Shown: positions 9,210 to 18,837 of the stretch, piece after piece | Numbering within the stretch: the stretch's first letter is position 1 | Layout: each line of letters begins with the position of its first letter | Assembly (NCBI GenBank): GCA_900472395.1 | Contig: UCHV01000004.1 | Location: forward strand, 203,560-267,559 | Length of the DNA stretch: 64,000 nucleotides | DNA from: Hyphomicrobiales bacterium | GTDB taxonomy: Bacteria > Pseudomonadota > Alphaproteobacteria > Rhizobiales > Rhizobiaceae | Direction of reading: 5' to 3' | Position numbers and translations under genes: made by a program | The notes under the pieces: generated by a model | Told to the model about the DNA's origin: nothing | The model's database searches: none | The model's input: the letters and a program-made list of their open reading frames with translations, nothing else

Positions 9210-9773
9210 TCAGGCGTCCGGAGCCTTCAGCTTTGAAAGGAACTGCGCGAACACCATCGTGCCTTCGGGCCATGGTCCGTGCCCGGACTCGGCATTGATA
9301 TGCCCCGATTCTCCGGCATCCACGAGCATCGAACCCCAGGCGTTGGCGATGTCGTCGGCATGCTCGTAGGAACCGAAGGGATCGTTACGGCTGGCGATGG
9401 TCAAAGCCGGGAATGGCAGCGGGTCGCGCGGATAGGGACCGAACGTCATCAGGTGTTTTGGGCGGATCGATGGGTTTGCAACATCCGGCGGTGCCACGAA
9501 AAAGGCGCCGGCCACCGGTTTTTCAAAATGCGGAATGGCGTGGATGGCGGTTGCGACACCCAGAGAGTGGGCAACGAGCACGACCGGTTTGGTCGAGGCG
9601 TTGACCTCTTCAACCAACCGCTGGACCCAATCTTCCTTCACCGGTTTTGCCCATTCCGCCTGCTCGACGCGGCGAGCCGTGCCGAGCTTCTGCTCCCAGC
9701 GCGTTTGCCAGTGATCGGGGCCGGAATTGGTGTAGCCGGGGACGATGAGGATATCTGCTTCTGATGCTTTCAT
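9210..9773 (-). CDS. RBBP9/YdeN-type alpha/beta hydrolase
   Basis: 187-residue cytosolic serine hydrolase of the RBBP9/YdeN family. The catalytic triad is visible as Ser70 in VAHSLG, Asp131 in SRNDPFGS and His158 in GESGHINAES; the family phrase GHGPWPEG follows. Length is typical. Substrates of bacterial members are not established, so only a general esterase/peptidase-like hydrolase role can be given. It is transcribed away from the purB end, with a long hairpin between them, and appears to be a single gene. Confidence 0.88.
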   Translation of the reverse strand: MKASEADILIVPGYTNSGPDHWQTRWEQKLGTARRVEQAEWAKPVKEDWVQRLVEEVNASTKPVVLVAHSLGVATAIHAIPHFEKPVAGAFFVAPPDVANPSIRPKHLMTFGPYPRDPLPFPALTIASRNDPFGSYEHADDIANAWGSMLVDAGESGHINAESGHGPWPEGTMVFAQFLSKLKAPDA

Positions 9774-9802
9774 GCCGCTTATCTGTGTTCGATCGTCAGC
9801 GA

Positions 9803-9832
9803 GATCAACCCTCGGCGTGCCGAGGGTTGATC
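9803..9832. terminator. Long perfect hairpin between purB and the hydrolase gene
   Basis: Two perfectly complementary 14-base arms starting GATCAACCCTCGGC with only two bases between them lie just beyond the purB stop. No T tract follows on either strand, so this is either a U-less terminator / mRNA 3' end stabiliser for purB or a protein-binding palindrome. Confidence 0.6.
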
Positions 9833-9848
9833 AGTGAAATTGCGTGGA

Positions 9849-11156
9849 TCAGGCTTCGCCGAAAACGCGGCGGAAGATCGTGTCGACATGCTTGGTGTGA
9901 TAACCGAGATCGAACTTTTCGCGGATATCGCTTTCCGACAGGGCGGCGCGGACTTCCGCATCAGCCAGCAGTTCTTCCAAGAAGTCCTTGCCCTGTTCCC
10001 ACACCTTCATGGCGTTGCGCTGCACCAGACGATAGGCGTCTTCACGCGATGTGCCGGCCTGTGTCAGGGCAAGAAGCACGCGCTGCGAATGCACGAGGCC
10101 GCGGAACTTGTTCATGTTCTTCATCATGTTGTCAGGGTAGACGACAAGCTTTTCGATGACGCCGGCCAGACGGTTCAGCGCGAAATCGAGCGTCACGGTC
10201 GTATCCGGGCCGATGGCGCGCTCGACGCTGGAATGGCTGATGTCACGCTCGTGCCAGAGGGCGACGTTTTCCATGGCCGGCACGACCGACATGCGCACCA
10301 GACGTGCGAGACCGGTGAGGTTTTCAGTCAGAACCGGGTTGCGCTTGTGCGGCATGGCCGATGAACCTTTCTGGCCCGGAGAGAAGAACTCTTCCGCTTC
10401 CAGAACTTCGGTGCGCTGCATGTGGCGGATTTCGATGGCGACGTTTTCGATCGACGAAGCAATGACGCCGAGCGTTGCGAAGAACATTGCGTGACGGTCG
10501 CGCGGGATAACCTGCGTCGACACAGGTTCGGCGATGAGGCCGAGCTGCTCGCAGACATATTCTTCAACGCGCGGGTCGATATTGGCGAAGGTTCCGACGG
10601 CACCGGAAATGGCGCCGGTGGCGATTTCAGCGCGGGCCGCGACCAAACGGGTGCGGTTGCGGTCCATCTCGGCGTAGAAGCGGGCAAGCGTCAGGCCCAT
10701 CGTGGTCGGCTCGGCGTGAATGCCGTGGCTGCGACCGATGCGAACCGTGTCCTTGTGTTCGAAGGCGCGGGTTTTCAGCGCTGCCAGAACACGGTCGACG
10801 CCGGCGAGCAGGATGTCGGTGGCGCGCACCAGCTGGATGTTCAGCGTGGTATCGAGCACGTCGGACGATGTCATGCCCTGATGCACGAAACGGCTGTCAG
10901 GGCCGATGAATTCGGCCAGATGCGTCAGGAAGGCGATGACGTCATGTTTGGTGACGGCTTCGATCTCGTCGATGCGGGCGACGTCGAAGGTGGCGGCATT
11001 GCCTTTTTCCCAGATCGTTTCGGCCGCCGATTTCGGGATGACGCCGAGGTCGGCCAGTGCCGTGCAGGCATGTGCTTCGATCTCGAACCAGATGCGAAAC
11101 TTTGTTTCGGGCGACCAGATGGCGACCATTTCGGGGCGCGAATAACGAGGGATCAT
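9849..11156 (-). CDS. purB: Adenylosuccinate lyase
   Basis: 435-residue member of the fumarase/aspartase superfamily. The signature GSSAMPHKRNP (flexible catalytic loop) is present, as are the substrate motif TSSDVLDT and the helix with the general-acid His (GRSHGIHAEPT). It splits SAICAR to AICAR and adenylosuccinate to AMP, so it serves both the common purine path and AMP formation. The start at 11156 (MIPRYSRPEM) gives the usual family N-terminus; extension to 11513 would run into the neighbouring membrane protein gene and lacks homology. Confidence 0.97.
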   Translation of the reverse strand: MIPRYSRPEMVAIWSPETKFRIWFEIEAHACTALADLGVIPKSAAETIWEKGNAATFDVARIDEIEAVTKHDVIAFLTHLAEFIGPDSRFVHQGMTSSDVLDTTLNIQLVRATDILLAGVDRVLAALKTRAFEHKDTVRIGRSHGIHAEPTTMGLTLARFYAEMDRNRTRLVAARAEIATGAISGAVGTFANIDPRVEEYVCEQLGLIAEPVSTQVIPRDRHAMFFATLGVIASSIENVAIEIRHMQRTEVLEAEEFFSPGQKGSSAMPHKRNPVLTENLTGLARLVRMSVVPAMENVALWHERDISHSSVERAIGPDTTVTLDFALNRLAGVIEKLVVYPDNMMKNMNKFRGLVHSQRVLLALTQAGTSREDAYRLVQRNAMKVWEQGKDFLEELLADAEVRAALSESDIREKFDLGYHTKHVDTIFRRVFGEA

Positions 11157-11217
11157 GGGCAGAGGCCTTCCTGATTGTCGAGAGTTGCCGTCCCTGTAGC
11201 AAAGTGCCTTGAGAATC

Positions 11218-11706
11218 TCAACGCATGCGGCGCAGCATGATCCATGTGCCGGCAACCAGCATCGGCGGGGCGAGCGGCAGGTAAAGCCGCAGTGCCATGA
11301 CGGCAAACTGATAGAAAGCCGAGGCCGAGGTGAAGATGAATTGCAGAAACCAGATGCGGCTGAGCGGTTCGGCGTGCCACTGCGCGTAAAAGGATCGGTA
11401 TTCCAAGGCAAAAAGCGCAGCTGTGAAGAATACGGTGGCTGCGGTGAGACCAGCGATTGCGAGGGCGGCAAGAAGCCATGTTTGCCGGCATGAACGCTTG
11501 AGCCATCGTCCAACCAGTTCGGTCAGGCACCAGCCGAAAAATCCGCCGGTAAAAAAGATGACGAGGATCGTCGTTGCATGAAAGGTTTCGAGGCGGCCTC
11601 GCAGAAAAAGTCCGGCCGCCGCCGCGATCGTCATCGCCAAGCCCCAAAGGAAGGCTGCAGCTGTTAAGCCGCCGATTGCCTTCATCCGGGACACGGCGGC
11701 AGGCAT
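11218..11706 (-). CDS. Hypothetical membrane protein downstream of rpe
   Basis: 162 residues with four predicted membrane segments (about 9-33, 43-62, 78-101 and 123-155, the last perhaps two). The ATG overlaps the rpe stop (ATGA), so it is translated with rpe; an ATG seven codons later (11685) is an alternative start. I do not recognise the family, and no transport or enzymatic motif is visible. Confidence 0.65.
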   Translation of the reverse strand: MPAAVSRMKAIGGLTAAAFLWGLAMTIAAAAGLFLRGRLETFHATTILVIFFTGGFFGWCLTELVGRWLKRSCRQTWLLAALAIAGLTAATVFFTAALFALEYRSFYAQWHAEPLSRIWFLQFIFTSASAFYQFAVMALRLYLPLAPPMLVAGTWIMLRRMR

Positions 11707-12383
11707 CAGGCCCGCGTGGTTTCGGCGTTGCGACGCAGCGTCTCGATCTCGGTACTATAGGCCGCCTTGTCGCCTTTGCCGAAAATGGCGGAACCGGCCA
11801 CGAATACGTTGGCGCCGGCCTTGGCAGCAGCGCCGATCGTGTCGGCCGTTATGCCGCCATCGACCTGGATTTCGATCGGACGGTCGCCGATCATCGCCTT
11901 GGTGGCGGCGATCTTGTCGAGCATGGAGGGGATGAATTTCTGACCGCCGAAACCGGGATTGACGCTCATGATCAGGATGAGATCGATATCGTCCAGCACG
12001 TTTTCGAAGACGGAGAGCGGCGTTGCCGGGTTGAGGGTGACGCCGACCTTCTTGCCGAGCGCGCGAATGGTCTGCAGCGAGCGATGCAGATGCGGGCCAG
12101 CCTCTGCATGCACGGTGATGCTGTCGCAGCCTGCCTTTGCGAAGGCTTCAAGATAAGGATCGACCGGTGCGATCATCAGGTGGCAATCAAAGAACGCCTT
12201 GGTATGCGGGCGCAGCGCCTTGATCACGTCGGGGCCGAAGGAGATATTCGGCACGAAATGGCCGTCCATGATGTCGAGATGGATCCAGTCTGCGCCGGCT
12301 TCGACGACGTCGCGCACTTCTTCGCCCAGGCGGGAGAAATCGGCGGCAAGAACGGAAGGGGCGATACGGATCGGCAGCGTCAT
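11706..12383 (-). CDS. rpe: Ribulose-phosphate 3-epimerase
   Basis: 225-residue TIM-barrel enzyme of the pentose phosphate and Calvin pathways, interconverting ribulose-5-phosphate and xylulose-5-phosphate. Diagnostic pieces are [17 protein letters not shown] at the N-terminus, [15 protein letters not shown] with metal-binding His and catalytic Asp, the second His in [20 protein letters not shown] (phosphate loop) and EIQVDGGI with the second catalytic Asp. All key residues are present and the length is standard. Confidence 0.97.
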   Translation of the reverse strand: MTLPIRIAPSVLAADFSRLGEEVRDVVEAGADWIHLDIMDGHFVPNISFGPDVIKALRPHTKAFFDCHLMIAPVDPYLEAFAKAGCDSITVHAEAGPHLHRSLQTIRALGKKVGVTLNPATPLSVFENVLDDIDLILIMSVNPGFGGQKFIPSMLDKIAATKAMIGDRPIEIQVDGGITADTIGAAAKAGANVFVAGSAIFGKGDKAAYSTEIETLRRNAETTRA

Positions 12384-12461
12384 GCGAAAATCTCCGGCAG
12401 GGACTTAAATTTCGGTGGCCTTAGCACCGTGCATTACCCGAAACAATGACCGGAAACCGTA

Positions 12462-13532
12462 TCAATCGGTTCGCATGCGCGGGTCGAGAAAATTGTTTTC
12501 GCGCCACTCGAGAAGTTTGAGCGGATTGGCCTGCAGTTCGTGATCCGTGCCGAAGCCAATGGGGCCGATAACGGTGGAGAATGACTGGCCGGCAAGGTGG
12601 TCGATGACGGTGCCCGCTGCTGCTGCCTGACGCACGATTTCCACCGCCGCATAAGCGGGCAGGGCATAACCATCCGGTTCGGCACTGCGGGCACGGAATT
12701 CTCCGACGACCGTCTGTGCTTCGGGAAGCGTTGTGTAATCCGGCAGCGTGATCGCCAGTACGCCGTCATTCAGCGGGATAGGCCGATTGGCGGATTTCAG
12801 TGCGTCGCCACCGATCACGGTCAGGTTGATCTTGTCGGTTGCCGCATCGCGGGCGATGGTGGCGGTGTCATTGCGGTCTCCGCCGACAAAGACATGCGTC
12901 GCGCCCGCCTTGGAGAGGCGGCGTACCAGCGCAAGCTGCTGTTCCTGGCCGGGACGATAGGTATCGGTGAAAACCGGTTTGATCCCGCCGACCTCCAGTT
13001 TCTGGCGAATGGCACTGGCGAGGTCACGGCCATAGATGGTGCCATCCTCGACCAATGCTATCGGCCGGTTCTGCCACTGTGTGAGCATCACTTCCGCCAG
13101 CTTTTCAGCCTCGTCGCCATCGACCGGCGCCATGCGGAAAAACGGCCATTCGTAACGCTGTGCATCTTCCATCAAGATTTTCGAGCGCACCGAAAGCGTG
13201 ATGGCGGCTATGCGCGCATCCTTCAAGTCCGGCAGCGCTTCGGATAACGTCTCGACGCAGAGGAACCCGATGGCGGCGACGGCCTGTTCCGCACGCAGGC
13301 GTTCGGCAATTGCCTTGCCTGCGCCCTGTTCACACGTCTCGTTGATTTCCACCAACAGGTCGCCGTTCTTTGCCGCTGCCGCACGCGCACCCTCGAAAAC
13401 CTGGGCGCCCAGATTTGCATAAGGCCCGGTCTGCGGGGCCACGACGCCGATGGTTGCTGCCATGGCCGCGCTTGTGCTTGTCAGAAGCAGGCCGGCAACG
13501 AAACAGAGCGGGGCTTTCAACGTCGCGATCAT
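12462..13532 (-). CDS. Periplasmic branched-chain amino acid-type binding protein (orphan)
   Basis: 356-residue type I periplasmic-binding protein of the Leu/Ile/Val (LivJ-like, Peripla_BP_6) family. A signal peptide ends around SAAMAA (residues 18-23), followed by the family opening IGVVAPQTGPYANLG; the later VEDGTIYGRDLASA and FVGGDRNDTA stretches match lobe-hinge motifs. It should bind a small ligand in the periplasm, but no permease or ATPase genes accompany it, so either it shares a transporter elsewhere or it acts as a sensor. The ATG at 13532 is preferred over a TTG three codons upstream. Confidence 0.85.
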   Translation of the reverse strand: MIATLKAPLCFVAGLLLTSTSAAMAATIGVVAPQTGPYANLGAQVFEGARAAAAKNGDLLVEINETCEQGAGKAIAERLRAEQAVAAIGFLCVETLSEALPDLKDARIAAITLSVRSKILMEDAQRYEWPFFRMAPVDGDEAEKLAEVMLTQWQNRPIALVEDGTIYGRDLASAIRQKLEVGGIKPVFTDTYRPGQEQQLALVRRLSKAGATHVFVGGDRNDTATIARDAATDKINLTVIGGDALKSANRPIPLNDGVLAITLPDYTTLPEAQTVVGEFRARSAEPDGYALPAYAAVEIVRQAAAAGTVIDHLAGQSFSTVIGPIGFGTDHELQANPLKLLEWRENNFLDPRMRTD

Positions 13533-13681
13533 GATTTTCAACTGTCCGGTCTATCTGGCCTGCCCAATCTGGAACGGCGGGCGATCTGCGTCAAAGAAAT
13601 TCGCCTATAACACGAAGCTGTTTGTCATGGACAATGGTTGCCATGAAATCCTATCGATAGGCGAGGCAACTGGAGAGGCGA

Positions 13682-14008
13682 ATGGATACCGTCGCGATAG
13701 AAGAACTGTTCGAAGGGCTTGGGCCCGTCACCGTCAAGCGCATGTTCGGCGGCAAGGGTATCTATCATCATGGGCTGATCTTTGCGCTGGAACTGCGCGA
13801 TACGCTGATGTTGAAGGCCGATGCGATCAGCGGCCCGCAGTTTGCCGCAGCCGGTGCCGAGCAATGGAGTTACGAGGGCAAGAAGGGCAAGCCTGTGCTC
13901 ATGCCCTATTGGACGGTGCCGGAAGAGGCGCTGGACGATCCTGACGAGATGACGAAATGGGCGCGGCTGGCCTATGAGGCGGCGGTGCGCGCCCAAGCGG
14001 CCGACTAA
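13682..14008 (+). CDS. TfoX N-terminal domain protein
   Basis: 108-residue protein matching the TfoX/Sxy N-terminal domain: VAIEELFEGLGPVTVKRMFGGKGIY is the conserved opening, and YWTVPEEALDDPDEM the conserved end. The C-terminal half of full-length TfoX is absent, which is usual for stand-alone alphaproteobacterial members. In gammaproteobacteria TfoX/Sxy promotes competence gene expression; a similar role here is not implied. A GGAGAGG precedes the ATG. Its TAA overlaps the stop of the convergent FadB-like gene by 3 bases. Confidence 0.88.
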   Translation: MDTVAIEELFEGLGPVTVKRMFGGKGIYHHGLIFALELRDTLMLKADAISGPQFAAAGAEQWSYEGKKGKPVLMPYWTVPEEALDDPDEMTKWARLAYEAAVRAQAAD

Positions 14009-15972
14009 CGATAACCCGCAACGAACATCGGACCGCCTTTATAGGCGGGGAAACCGTAACCGTTGATCATCACCAGATCGATATCGCTGGACCGAGCGGC
14101 AATCCCTTCGGCAAGCAACGCCTTGCCTTCGGCAGCCATTGCACCCAGCAGGCGCTGCTTGATCTCTTCCGCGGAAAAGCTGCGCGCTATCATGGCTTTT
14201 TTTGCGCGTTCGGCTTCGATGATGGCGGTAACGTCAGGATCGACCACGCGCTTGCCGTTTGAGTAGGCGTACCACCCCTTGCCGGTTTTCTGGCCCAGCC
14301 GGCCTGCCTCGCACAGCCTGTCGGCGATGGCGACATACCGGTCGCCGGTGGGGCGGCTTTCCGCCTGTCTCTTGCGACGTGCCCAGGCGATTTCCAGCCC
14401 CGCCATGTCGTACACGGCAAACAGGCCCATTGGAAAACCATAGTCTTCCAGGGCGGCGTCGATTTCATGGGGCAGGGCGCCATCTTCGAGCAGAAACTCC
14501 GCCTCGCGCCGATAGGCGGAAAAGATGCGATTGCCGATAAAACCTTCGGTCACACCGGTCACCACCGGCAGCTTTTTCAGCCGTTTTGCGAAAGAAAGGC
14601 CGGTCGCCAGCACATCGGGCGCGGTATCCCTGCAACGCACGACTTCAAGCAGCCGCATGACATGAGCCGGCGAGAAAAAATGCAGGCCCAGAACGCGCTC
14701 GGGGTGGGCGGTTGCCGCTGCGATTTCGTCGGGGTTCAGGTAGCTGGTATTTGTGGCAAGAACGGCATCGGCGCGCAAAACCGTATCGAGGCGGTGGAAC
14801 AGGTTTGTCTTGACGGCCAGATCGTCGAACACGGCTTCGATGACAAGGTCACAGGACGCCAGATCAAAGATCTCCGCCGTGACCGACAATTCCGCGATCT
14901 GCCTGTCGAAGCTCGCCTGATCCAGTCGGCTCGAGAGGAGATTGCGCTCTAGCAGGCCGAGGATGCGATCCCTACCTTTCTCGGCCGCCTCAGCTGTCTG
15001 GTCATGACCGATGACCTTGTAGCCGGCGCCAAGCGCCGCCACGGCGATACCACTGCCCATCAGACCGAGGCCGCATATGCCGATTGTCTGCATCGGCCGA
15101 GGTGTTATTTCTTCGAGACCCTGAACCTTGGCGGCTTCGCGCTCGGCGAAGAAAACGTAACGTAAGGCAGCCGATTGCGCGCCGTCACGTAACGTCAGGA
15201 AAGTCGATCTTTCATCGGCCAAACCATCATGCAAATCACGGGGGGCGCCGGTCACCAGCCTCACGGCCTCGCGTGGTGCCTGCTGGCCGCGCGCCTTGGC
15301 CAGAACCTTGCCCGCCGCCTTTTCTATTTCTGCCGTATCAGGCGCTGGCAGGGCAATTTCTCCTGTTCGGCGGATGGGTTGACCCGCCAATCTTCCGGCG
15401 GCAGTGACGGCAGCTTTCACCAAGCCATCTTCCACCGCGGCATCGACAATGCCGAGCGACAATGCCTCAGCCACTTTGACGGTGCGGCCTGTGGCGATCA
15501 TATCAATGGCTGCGGGAATGCCGGTCAGCCGCGGCAGACGTTGCGTACCGCCCGCGCCCGGAACGAGGCCAAGCTTTACTTCCGGAAGACCGACCAGAGC
15601 GGCCGGACCGGCGATACGGTGATGGCTGGCAAGCGCAAGTTCCAAGCCGCCGCCAAGCGCTGCGCCATTGATGGCAGCGACGACAGGTTTCGAAACCGAT
15701 TCGATTTTTTCCAACAGGGCGGGAAGGTTCGGTTCGATGACCGGCTTGCCGAACTCACGGATATCTGCGCCGCCGACAAAGGTTTTTCCTGCCCCCGTAA
15801 TGACGATGCCGCATATGGTGTCGGTCGCCACGGCGTGGTCGATCGCGGCATCGAGGCCCTGCCGAACATCTGCGGAGAGTGCGTTTACCGGCGGATTGTC
15901 GATGGTCACCACCAGAACGGCGTTCTCGACACGTCCTGAAACCGTCGGGGAAAATGCCATCGCGTCGGTCAT
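14005..15972 (-). CDS. FadB-like bifunctional enoyl-CoA hydratase / 3-hydroxyacyl-CoA dehydrogenase
   Basis: 655 residues. Residues 1 to about 190 form a crotonase domain with both catalytic glutamates visible (Glu111 in GGGLELALA, Glu131 in [16 protein letters not shown]). Residues about 296-480 form an NAD-binding Rossmann domain ([11 protein letters not shown], 298-308), followed by the two C-terminal 3-hydroxyacyl-CoA dehydrogenase helical domains (GFIGNRIF and [17 protein letters not shown]). It hydrates enoyl-CoA and oxidises the 3-hydroxyacyl-CoA. As last gene of the operon starting at 21954 it probably handles the ring-opened CoA ester from the aromatic path rather than ordinary fatty acids. 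The start at 15972 follows the RidA-like gene by 7 bases. Confidence 0.93.
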   Translation of the reverse strand: MTDAMAFSPTVSGRVENAVLVVTIDNPPVNALSADVRQGLDAAIDHAVATDTICGIVITGAGKTFVGGADIREFGKPVIEPNLPALLEKIESVSKPVVAAINGAALGGGLELALASHHRIAGPAALVGLPEVKLGLVPGAGGTQRLPRLTGIPAAIDMIATGRTVKVAEALSLGIVDAAVEDGLVKAAVTAAGRLAGQPIRRTGEIALPAPDTAEIEKAAGKVLAKARGQQAPREAVRLVTGAPRDLHDGLADERSTFLTLRDGAQSAALRYVFFAEREAAKVQGLEEITPRPMQTIGICGLGLMGSGIAVAALGAGYKVIGHDQTAEAAEKGRDRILGLLERNLLSSRLDQASFDRQIAELSVTAEIFDLASCDLVIEAVFDDLAVKTNLFHRLDTVLRADAVLATNTSYLNPDEIAAATAHPERVLGLHFFSPAHVMRLLEVVRCRDTAPDVLATGLSFAKRLKKLPVVTGVTEGFIGNRIFSAYRREAEFLLEDGALPHEIDAALEDYGFPMGLFAVYDMAGLEIAWARRKRQAESRPTGDRYVAIADRLCEAGRLGQKTGKGWYAYSNGKRVVDPDVTAIIEAERAKKAMIARSFSAEEIKQRLLGAMAAEGKALLAEGIAARSSDIDLVMINGYGFPAYKGGPMFVAGYR

Positions 15973-15979
15973 GACAAGA

Positions 15980-16375
15980 TCACTCCGGAATGACGGCCGT
16001 GGCCTGGATTTCGATCTTGGCACGGTCTTCGATCAATGCCACGACCTGCATGGCCGCCATGGCTGGAAAATGCTTGCCGATGACCGCACGATAGGCCTGG
16101 CCTATGCCTTTGAGATTAGAAAGGTATTCAGCCTTGTCGGTAAAATACCAGGTCATGGTGGTAATGTGGTCCGGCCGCGCACCGGCTTCTGCCAGCACCG
16201 CGACGATGTTTTCCAGCGTCTGCTTCACCTGCGCTACAAAATCGTCGGTCTCGAATTGGCATTGGCCATTCCAGCCGATCTGGCCACCGACGAAAATCTG
16301 GCGACCGGTAGCGGAAACGCCGTTTGCATAGCCGATCGGTTTCGCCCAGCCTTCAGGCTGCAGGATGGTGTGCAT
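15980..16375 (-). CDS. RidA/YjgF/UK114-like protein lacking the catalytic arginine
   Basis: 131-residue RidA-superfamily protein, recognised by SGQI-like FVGGQIGWN, a central helix (QTLENIVAVLAEAGA) and the C-terminal strand KIEIQATAVI. Classical RidA enamine/imine deaminases have FPAR before that strand, with the Arg (Arg105 in E. coli) binding the substrate carboxylate. Here the same place reads FPAM, so the key Arg is Met. It therefore belongs to a non-canonical subgroup whose activity is unknown. Its start overlaps the thioesterase end by 23 bases, and its place in an operon for amino-substituted aromatic CoA esters suggests a role on an enamine intermediate or CoA-bound substrate, which is inference. 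Confidence 0.85.
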   Translation of the reverse strand: MHTILQPEGWAKPIGYANGVSATGRQIFVGGQIGWNGQCQFETDDFVAQVKQTLENIVAVLAEAGARPDHITTMTWYFTDKAEYLSNLKGIGQAYRAVIGKHFPAMAAMQVVALIEDRAKIEIQATAVIPE

Positions 16376-16796
16376 CAGTCTTCTCCAGGTGTTTTTCGAG
16401 CGCTGCGCGCAGATCGTCCGGCCATCTGACGGCCTTTTGGGTATCGTGGCTGGTCACCACCACCCGCTGTTTTGCCGTCCACAGAAGGCGGCTGCCGACA
16501 TGAACTGCGTGATGAAGATCCAGCGAACTATTGCCAATGGCGACAACGGTGAGGGTGAAATCCATCATGTCGCCATGCAGGCCGGGACTTTTGAAGGTAA
16601 GATCGAGCGTGACGGTCGGAAAGCCGAGTTTTCGCTCGTTGATCATTTCCGGCCAGGCAAAGCCGATAGTGCCAAAAAACTCCTCGAAAACGCCGACAAG
16701 CATGTGCAGGTAGCTGGGGAAATAGGCGATGCCGGAAGGGTCGCAATCTCCGAAATTCAGGCGGCGGGAAGTCGTGTAAGTCATGGCCGTGCTCAT
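16353..16796 (-). CDS. 4-hydroxybenzoyl-CoA thioesterase-type hotdog thioesterase
   Basis: 147-residue single-hotdog thioesterase. The motif [15 protein letters not shown] (residues 15-29) is close to that of Pseudomonas 4-hydroxybenzoyl-CoA thioesterase, and Asp19 is the equivalent of its catalytic Asp. It should hydrolyse an acyl- or aroyl-CoA, perhaps to release CoA from dead-end aromatic thioesters. The ATG overlaps the acyl-CoA dehydrogenase stop (ATGA). Confidence 0.9.
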   Translation of the reverse strand: MSTAMTYTTSRRLNFGDCDPSGIAYFPSYLHMLVGVFEEFFGTIGFAWPEMINERKLGFPTVTLDLTFKSPGLHGDMMDFTLTVVAIGNSSLDLHHAVHVGSRLLWTAKQRVVVTSHDTQKAVRWPDDLRAALEKHLEKTDAHHPAA

Positions 16797-17983
16797 GACT
16801 TCAGGAGTTCGCGGGCGATGATCAGCTTCTGTACCTCGGTTGCGCCTTCATAAATGCGCAAAGCCCGGATTTCCCGGTACAAGTGCTCGGTGATCTGGCC
16901 AACCTGAACGCCGCGACCGCCGAACATCTGTACGGCCCGGTCGATAACCTTCTGGGCATTTTCCGTCGCCACCATTTTCGCCATCGCCGCTTCCTTCGTG
17001 CAGGGCAGTCCCTGCACGTCACGCCGCCATGCGGCGCGGTAGGTGAGGAGTGCGGCCGCATCGATATCGGCGGCCATGTCTCCAAAGGCGGCCTGTGTCA
17101 GTTGCAGGTCAGAAAGCGTATTGCCGAACATTTTTCGAGCCTTGGCATGGCCAAGCGCTTCGTCGAGTGCACGTTTGGCAAAACCGAGAGCCGCAGCCGC
17201 GACAGACGCGCGAAAAATGTCGAGCGTGCGCATGGCGATCTTGAAGCCTTCGCCGGGCGTGCCGAGCAGGCGGGCCGCGGGGATGCGGCAGTTCTGGAAA
17301 CGGATCGTTGCAAGCGGATGCGGGGCGATCACATCGATACGCTCAGCAATCGAAAAACCCGGATCGTCCGCGAAAACGACGAATGCCGAAATGCCGCGTG
17401 TACCCGGTGCCTCGCCGGTGCGGGCGAACACGGTGTAGACATCGGCAATGCCGCCATTCGAAATCCAGGTCTTTTCGCCATCGAGCACATAATGTTCGCC
17501 ATCCTTCCGGGCAGCACAGCCCATGGCGGCGACATCTGATCCGGCGTCCTTCTCCGACAACGCGAAGGCCGCGATCCATTCGCCGGAGCGGGCTTTTGGC
17601 AAAACGGCGTCACGAAGCTCTGCGGAGCCGGAAAGGCCGATTGCGCCGGTGCCGAGCCCCTGCATCGCAAAGGCGAAGTCGGCAAGACCGTCGTGCCAGG
17701 CGAGCGTTTCGCGGGTCAGGCAGACGGCGCGGCTGTCGATTGCCGCCTGACCGCCATTGCCGGTCGCGGCTTCCAGCAAACCAGCCTCTCCCAGCGATCT
17801 GACGAGTGTGCGGCAGGCCTTGTCGGTATCGGCATGGTCGATGTTTTTAAAGGCGTCGGTGGCCGCGAAACCATCGAGTTTTTCGGCAAGCGCCCTGTGG
17901 CTATTGTCGAAAAACGGCCAGTCGAGGAAATTGCGGCTGGGGCCGCTGGGGGCGATGGGGCCTGACGGGGCGGCGGTGGACAT
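16793..17983 (-). CDS. Acyl-CoA dehydrogenase
   Basis: 396-residue FAD-dependent acyl-CoA dehydrogenase. Visible family marks are the FAD/substrate stretch [31 protein letters not shown], the ETF-contact helices, [10 protein letters not shown] and the C-terminal catalytic glutamate in YEGATEVQ. It introduces an alpha-beta double bond and passes electrons to ETF. In this operon it probably acts on a partly reduced alicyclic CoA ester made by the monooxygenase/reductase. The ATG at 17983 overlaps the upstream gene's stop region; the TTG two codons earlier is not needed. Confidence 0.93.
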   Translation of the reverse strand: MSTAAPSGPIAPSGPSRNFLDWPFFDNSHRALAEKLDGFAATDAFKNIDHADTDKACRTLVRSLGEAGLLEAATGNGGQAAIDSRAVCLTRETLAWHDGLADFAFAMQGLGTGAIGLSGSAELRDAVLPKARSGEWIAAFALSEKDAGSDVAAMGCAARKDGEHYVLDGEKTWISNGGIADVYTVFARTGEAPGTRGISAFVVFADDPGFSIAERIDVIAPHPLATIRFQNCRIPAARLLGTPGEGFKIAMRTLDIFRASVAAAALGFAKRALDEALGHAKARKMFGNTLSDLQLTQAAFGDMAADIDAAALLTYRAAWRRDVQGLPCTKEAAMAKMVATENAQKVIDRAVQMFGGRGVQVGQITEHLYREIRALRIYEGATEVQKLIIARELLKS

Positions 17984-17985
17984 CG

Positions 17986-18837
17986 TCAATCGCCCTCGAA
18001 GACCGGTTTGCGTTTTTCAGCAAATGCCTCGAATGCGCGTCGAAAATCCTTCGTTGCCATGCAGATGGCCTGCGCCTGTGCCTCGGATTCGATCATCTCA
18101 TCCAGGCCCATAGCCCATTCCTGGTTGAGCATCGTCTTGGTCATCGTGTGGGCGAACCATGGGCCATCGGCCAGCGACTGCGCGAGTTTGTGGGCTTCCG
18201 GCTCCAATGCCTCTGCGCCGTGAAGAGCGTTGAAAAAGCCCCAGGAATGGCCTTCGTTTGCGCTCATAGAACGGCCCGTGAACAGCAATTCAGCGGCACG
18301 GCCCTGGCCGATGATACGCGGCAGGATACCGCAAGCGCCCATGTCTGCGCCGGCAAGGCCCACGCGCGTGAACAGGAAGGCGGTTTTTGCGTCCGGCGTG
18401 GCAAGGCGCATGTCCGATGCCATCGCGAGAATGGCGCCTGCACCTGCACAAATGCCATCGACCGCTGCGATGATCGGTTGCGGGCATTTTTTCATGGCCT
18501 TGACCAGATCGCCGGTCATGCGGGTGAAGGCGAGCAAATCCGGCATGGCCATTTTCGTCAGCGGTTCGATGATCTCGAAGACATCGCCGCCGGAGGAAAA
18601 GTTGCCGCCAGCCCCGGTCAGGACGATGGCACGGATATCGGAAGCATAGGTGAGGTCGCGGAAAAGATCGCGCAGTTCGGCGTAGCTGTCGAAGGTCAGC
18701 GGGTTCTTGCGTTCCGGCCGGTTGAGCCGGATCGTGCCGACACGACCATCCTCGCTGACCTCCCACAGAAAGTGCTGAGGCTTGAAATCCCGCAGAGGCG
18801 AAAGATGCTCCGTCATCGATGCTTTTGTTTCGCTCAT
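17986..18837 (-). CDS. Enoyl-CoA hydratase/isomerase family protein with altered active site
   Basis: 283-residue crotonase-fold protein: [20 protein letters not shown] at the N-terminus, ALTG-like [18 protein letters not shown] oxyanion strand, and [16 protein letters not shown]. In classical hydratases the last motif is GGGxELA and supplies the first catalytic Glu; here that position is Ile. The second Glu position falls in [10 protein letters not shown], which has Asp. It is thus unlikely to be an ordinary hydratase and may hydrolyse, isomerise or open a ring. The ATG at 18837 overlaps the SDR stop (ATGA). A long upstream extension in this frame is an artefact. Confidence 0.9.
   Translation of the reverse strand: MSETKASMTEHLSPLRDFKPQHFLWEVSEDGRVGTIRLNRPERKNPLTFDSYAELRDLFRDLTYASDIRAIVLTGAGGNFSSGGDVFEIIEPLTKMAMPDLLAFTRMTGDLVKAMKKCPQPIIAAVDGICAGAGAILAMASDMRLATPDAKTAFLFTRVGLAGADMGACGILPRIIGQGRAAELLFTGRSMSANEGHSWGFFNALHGAEALEPEAHKLAQSLADGPWFAHTMTKTMLNQEWAMGLDEMIESEAQAQAICMATKDFRRAFEAFAEKRKPVFEGD

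Noticed and set aside
9088..9298. Small frames on both strands between purC and the hydrolase
   Set aside because: No ribosome site and no homology. I looked for the small DUF1476 gene that some Rhizobiales carry beside purC and did not find it.
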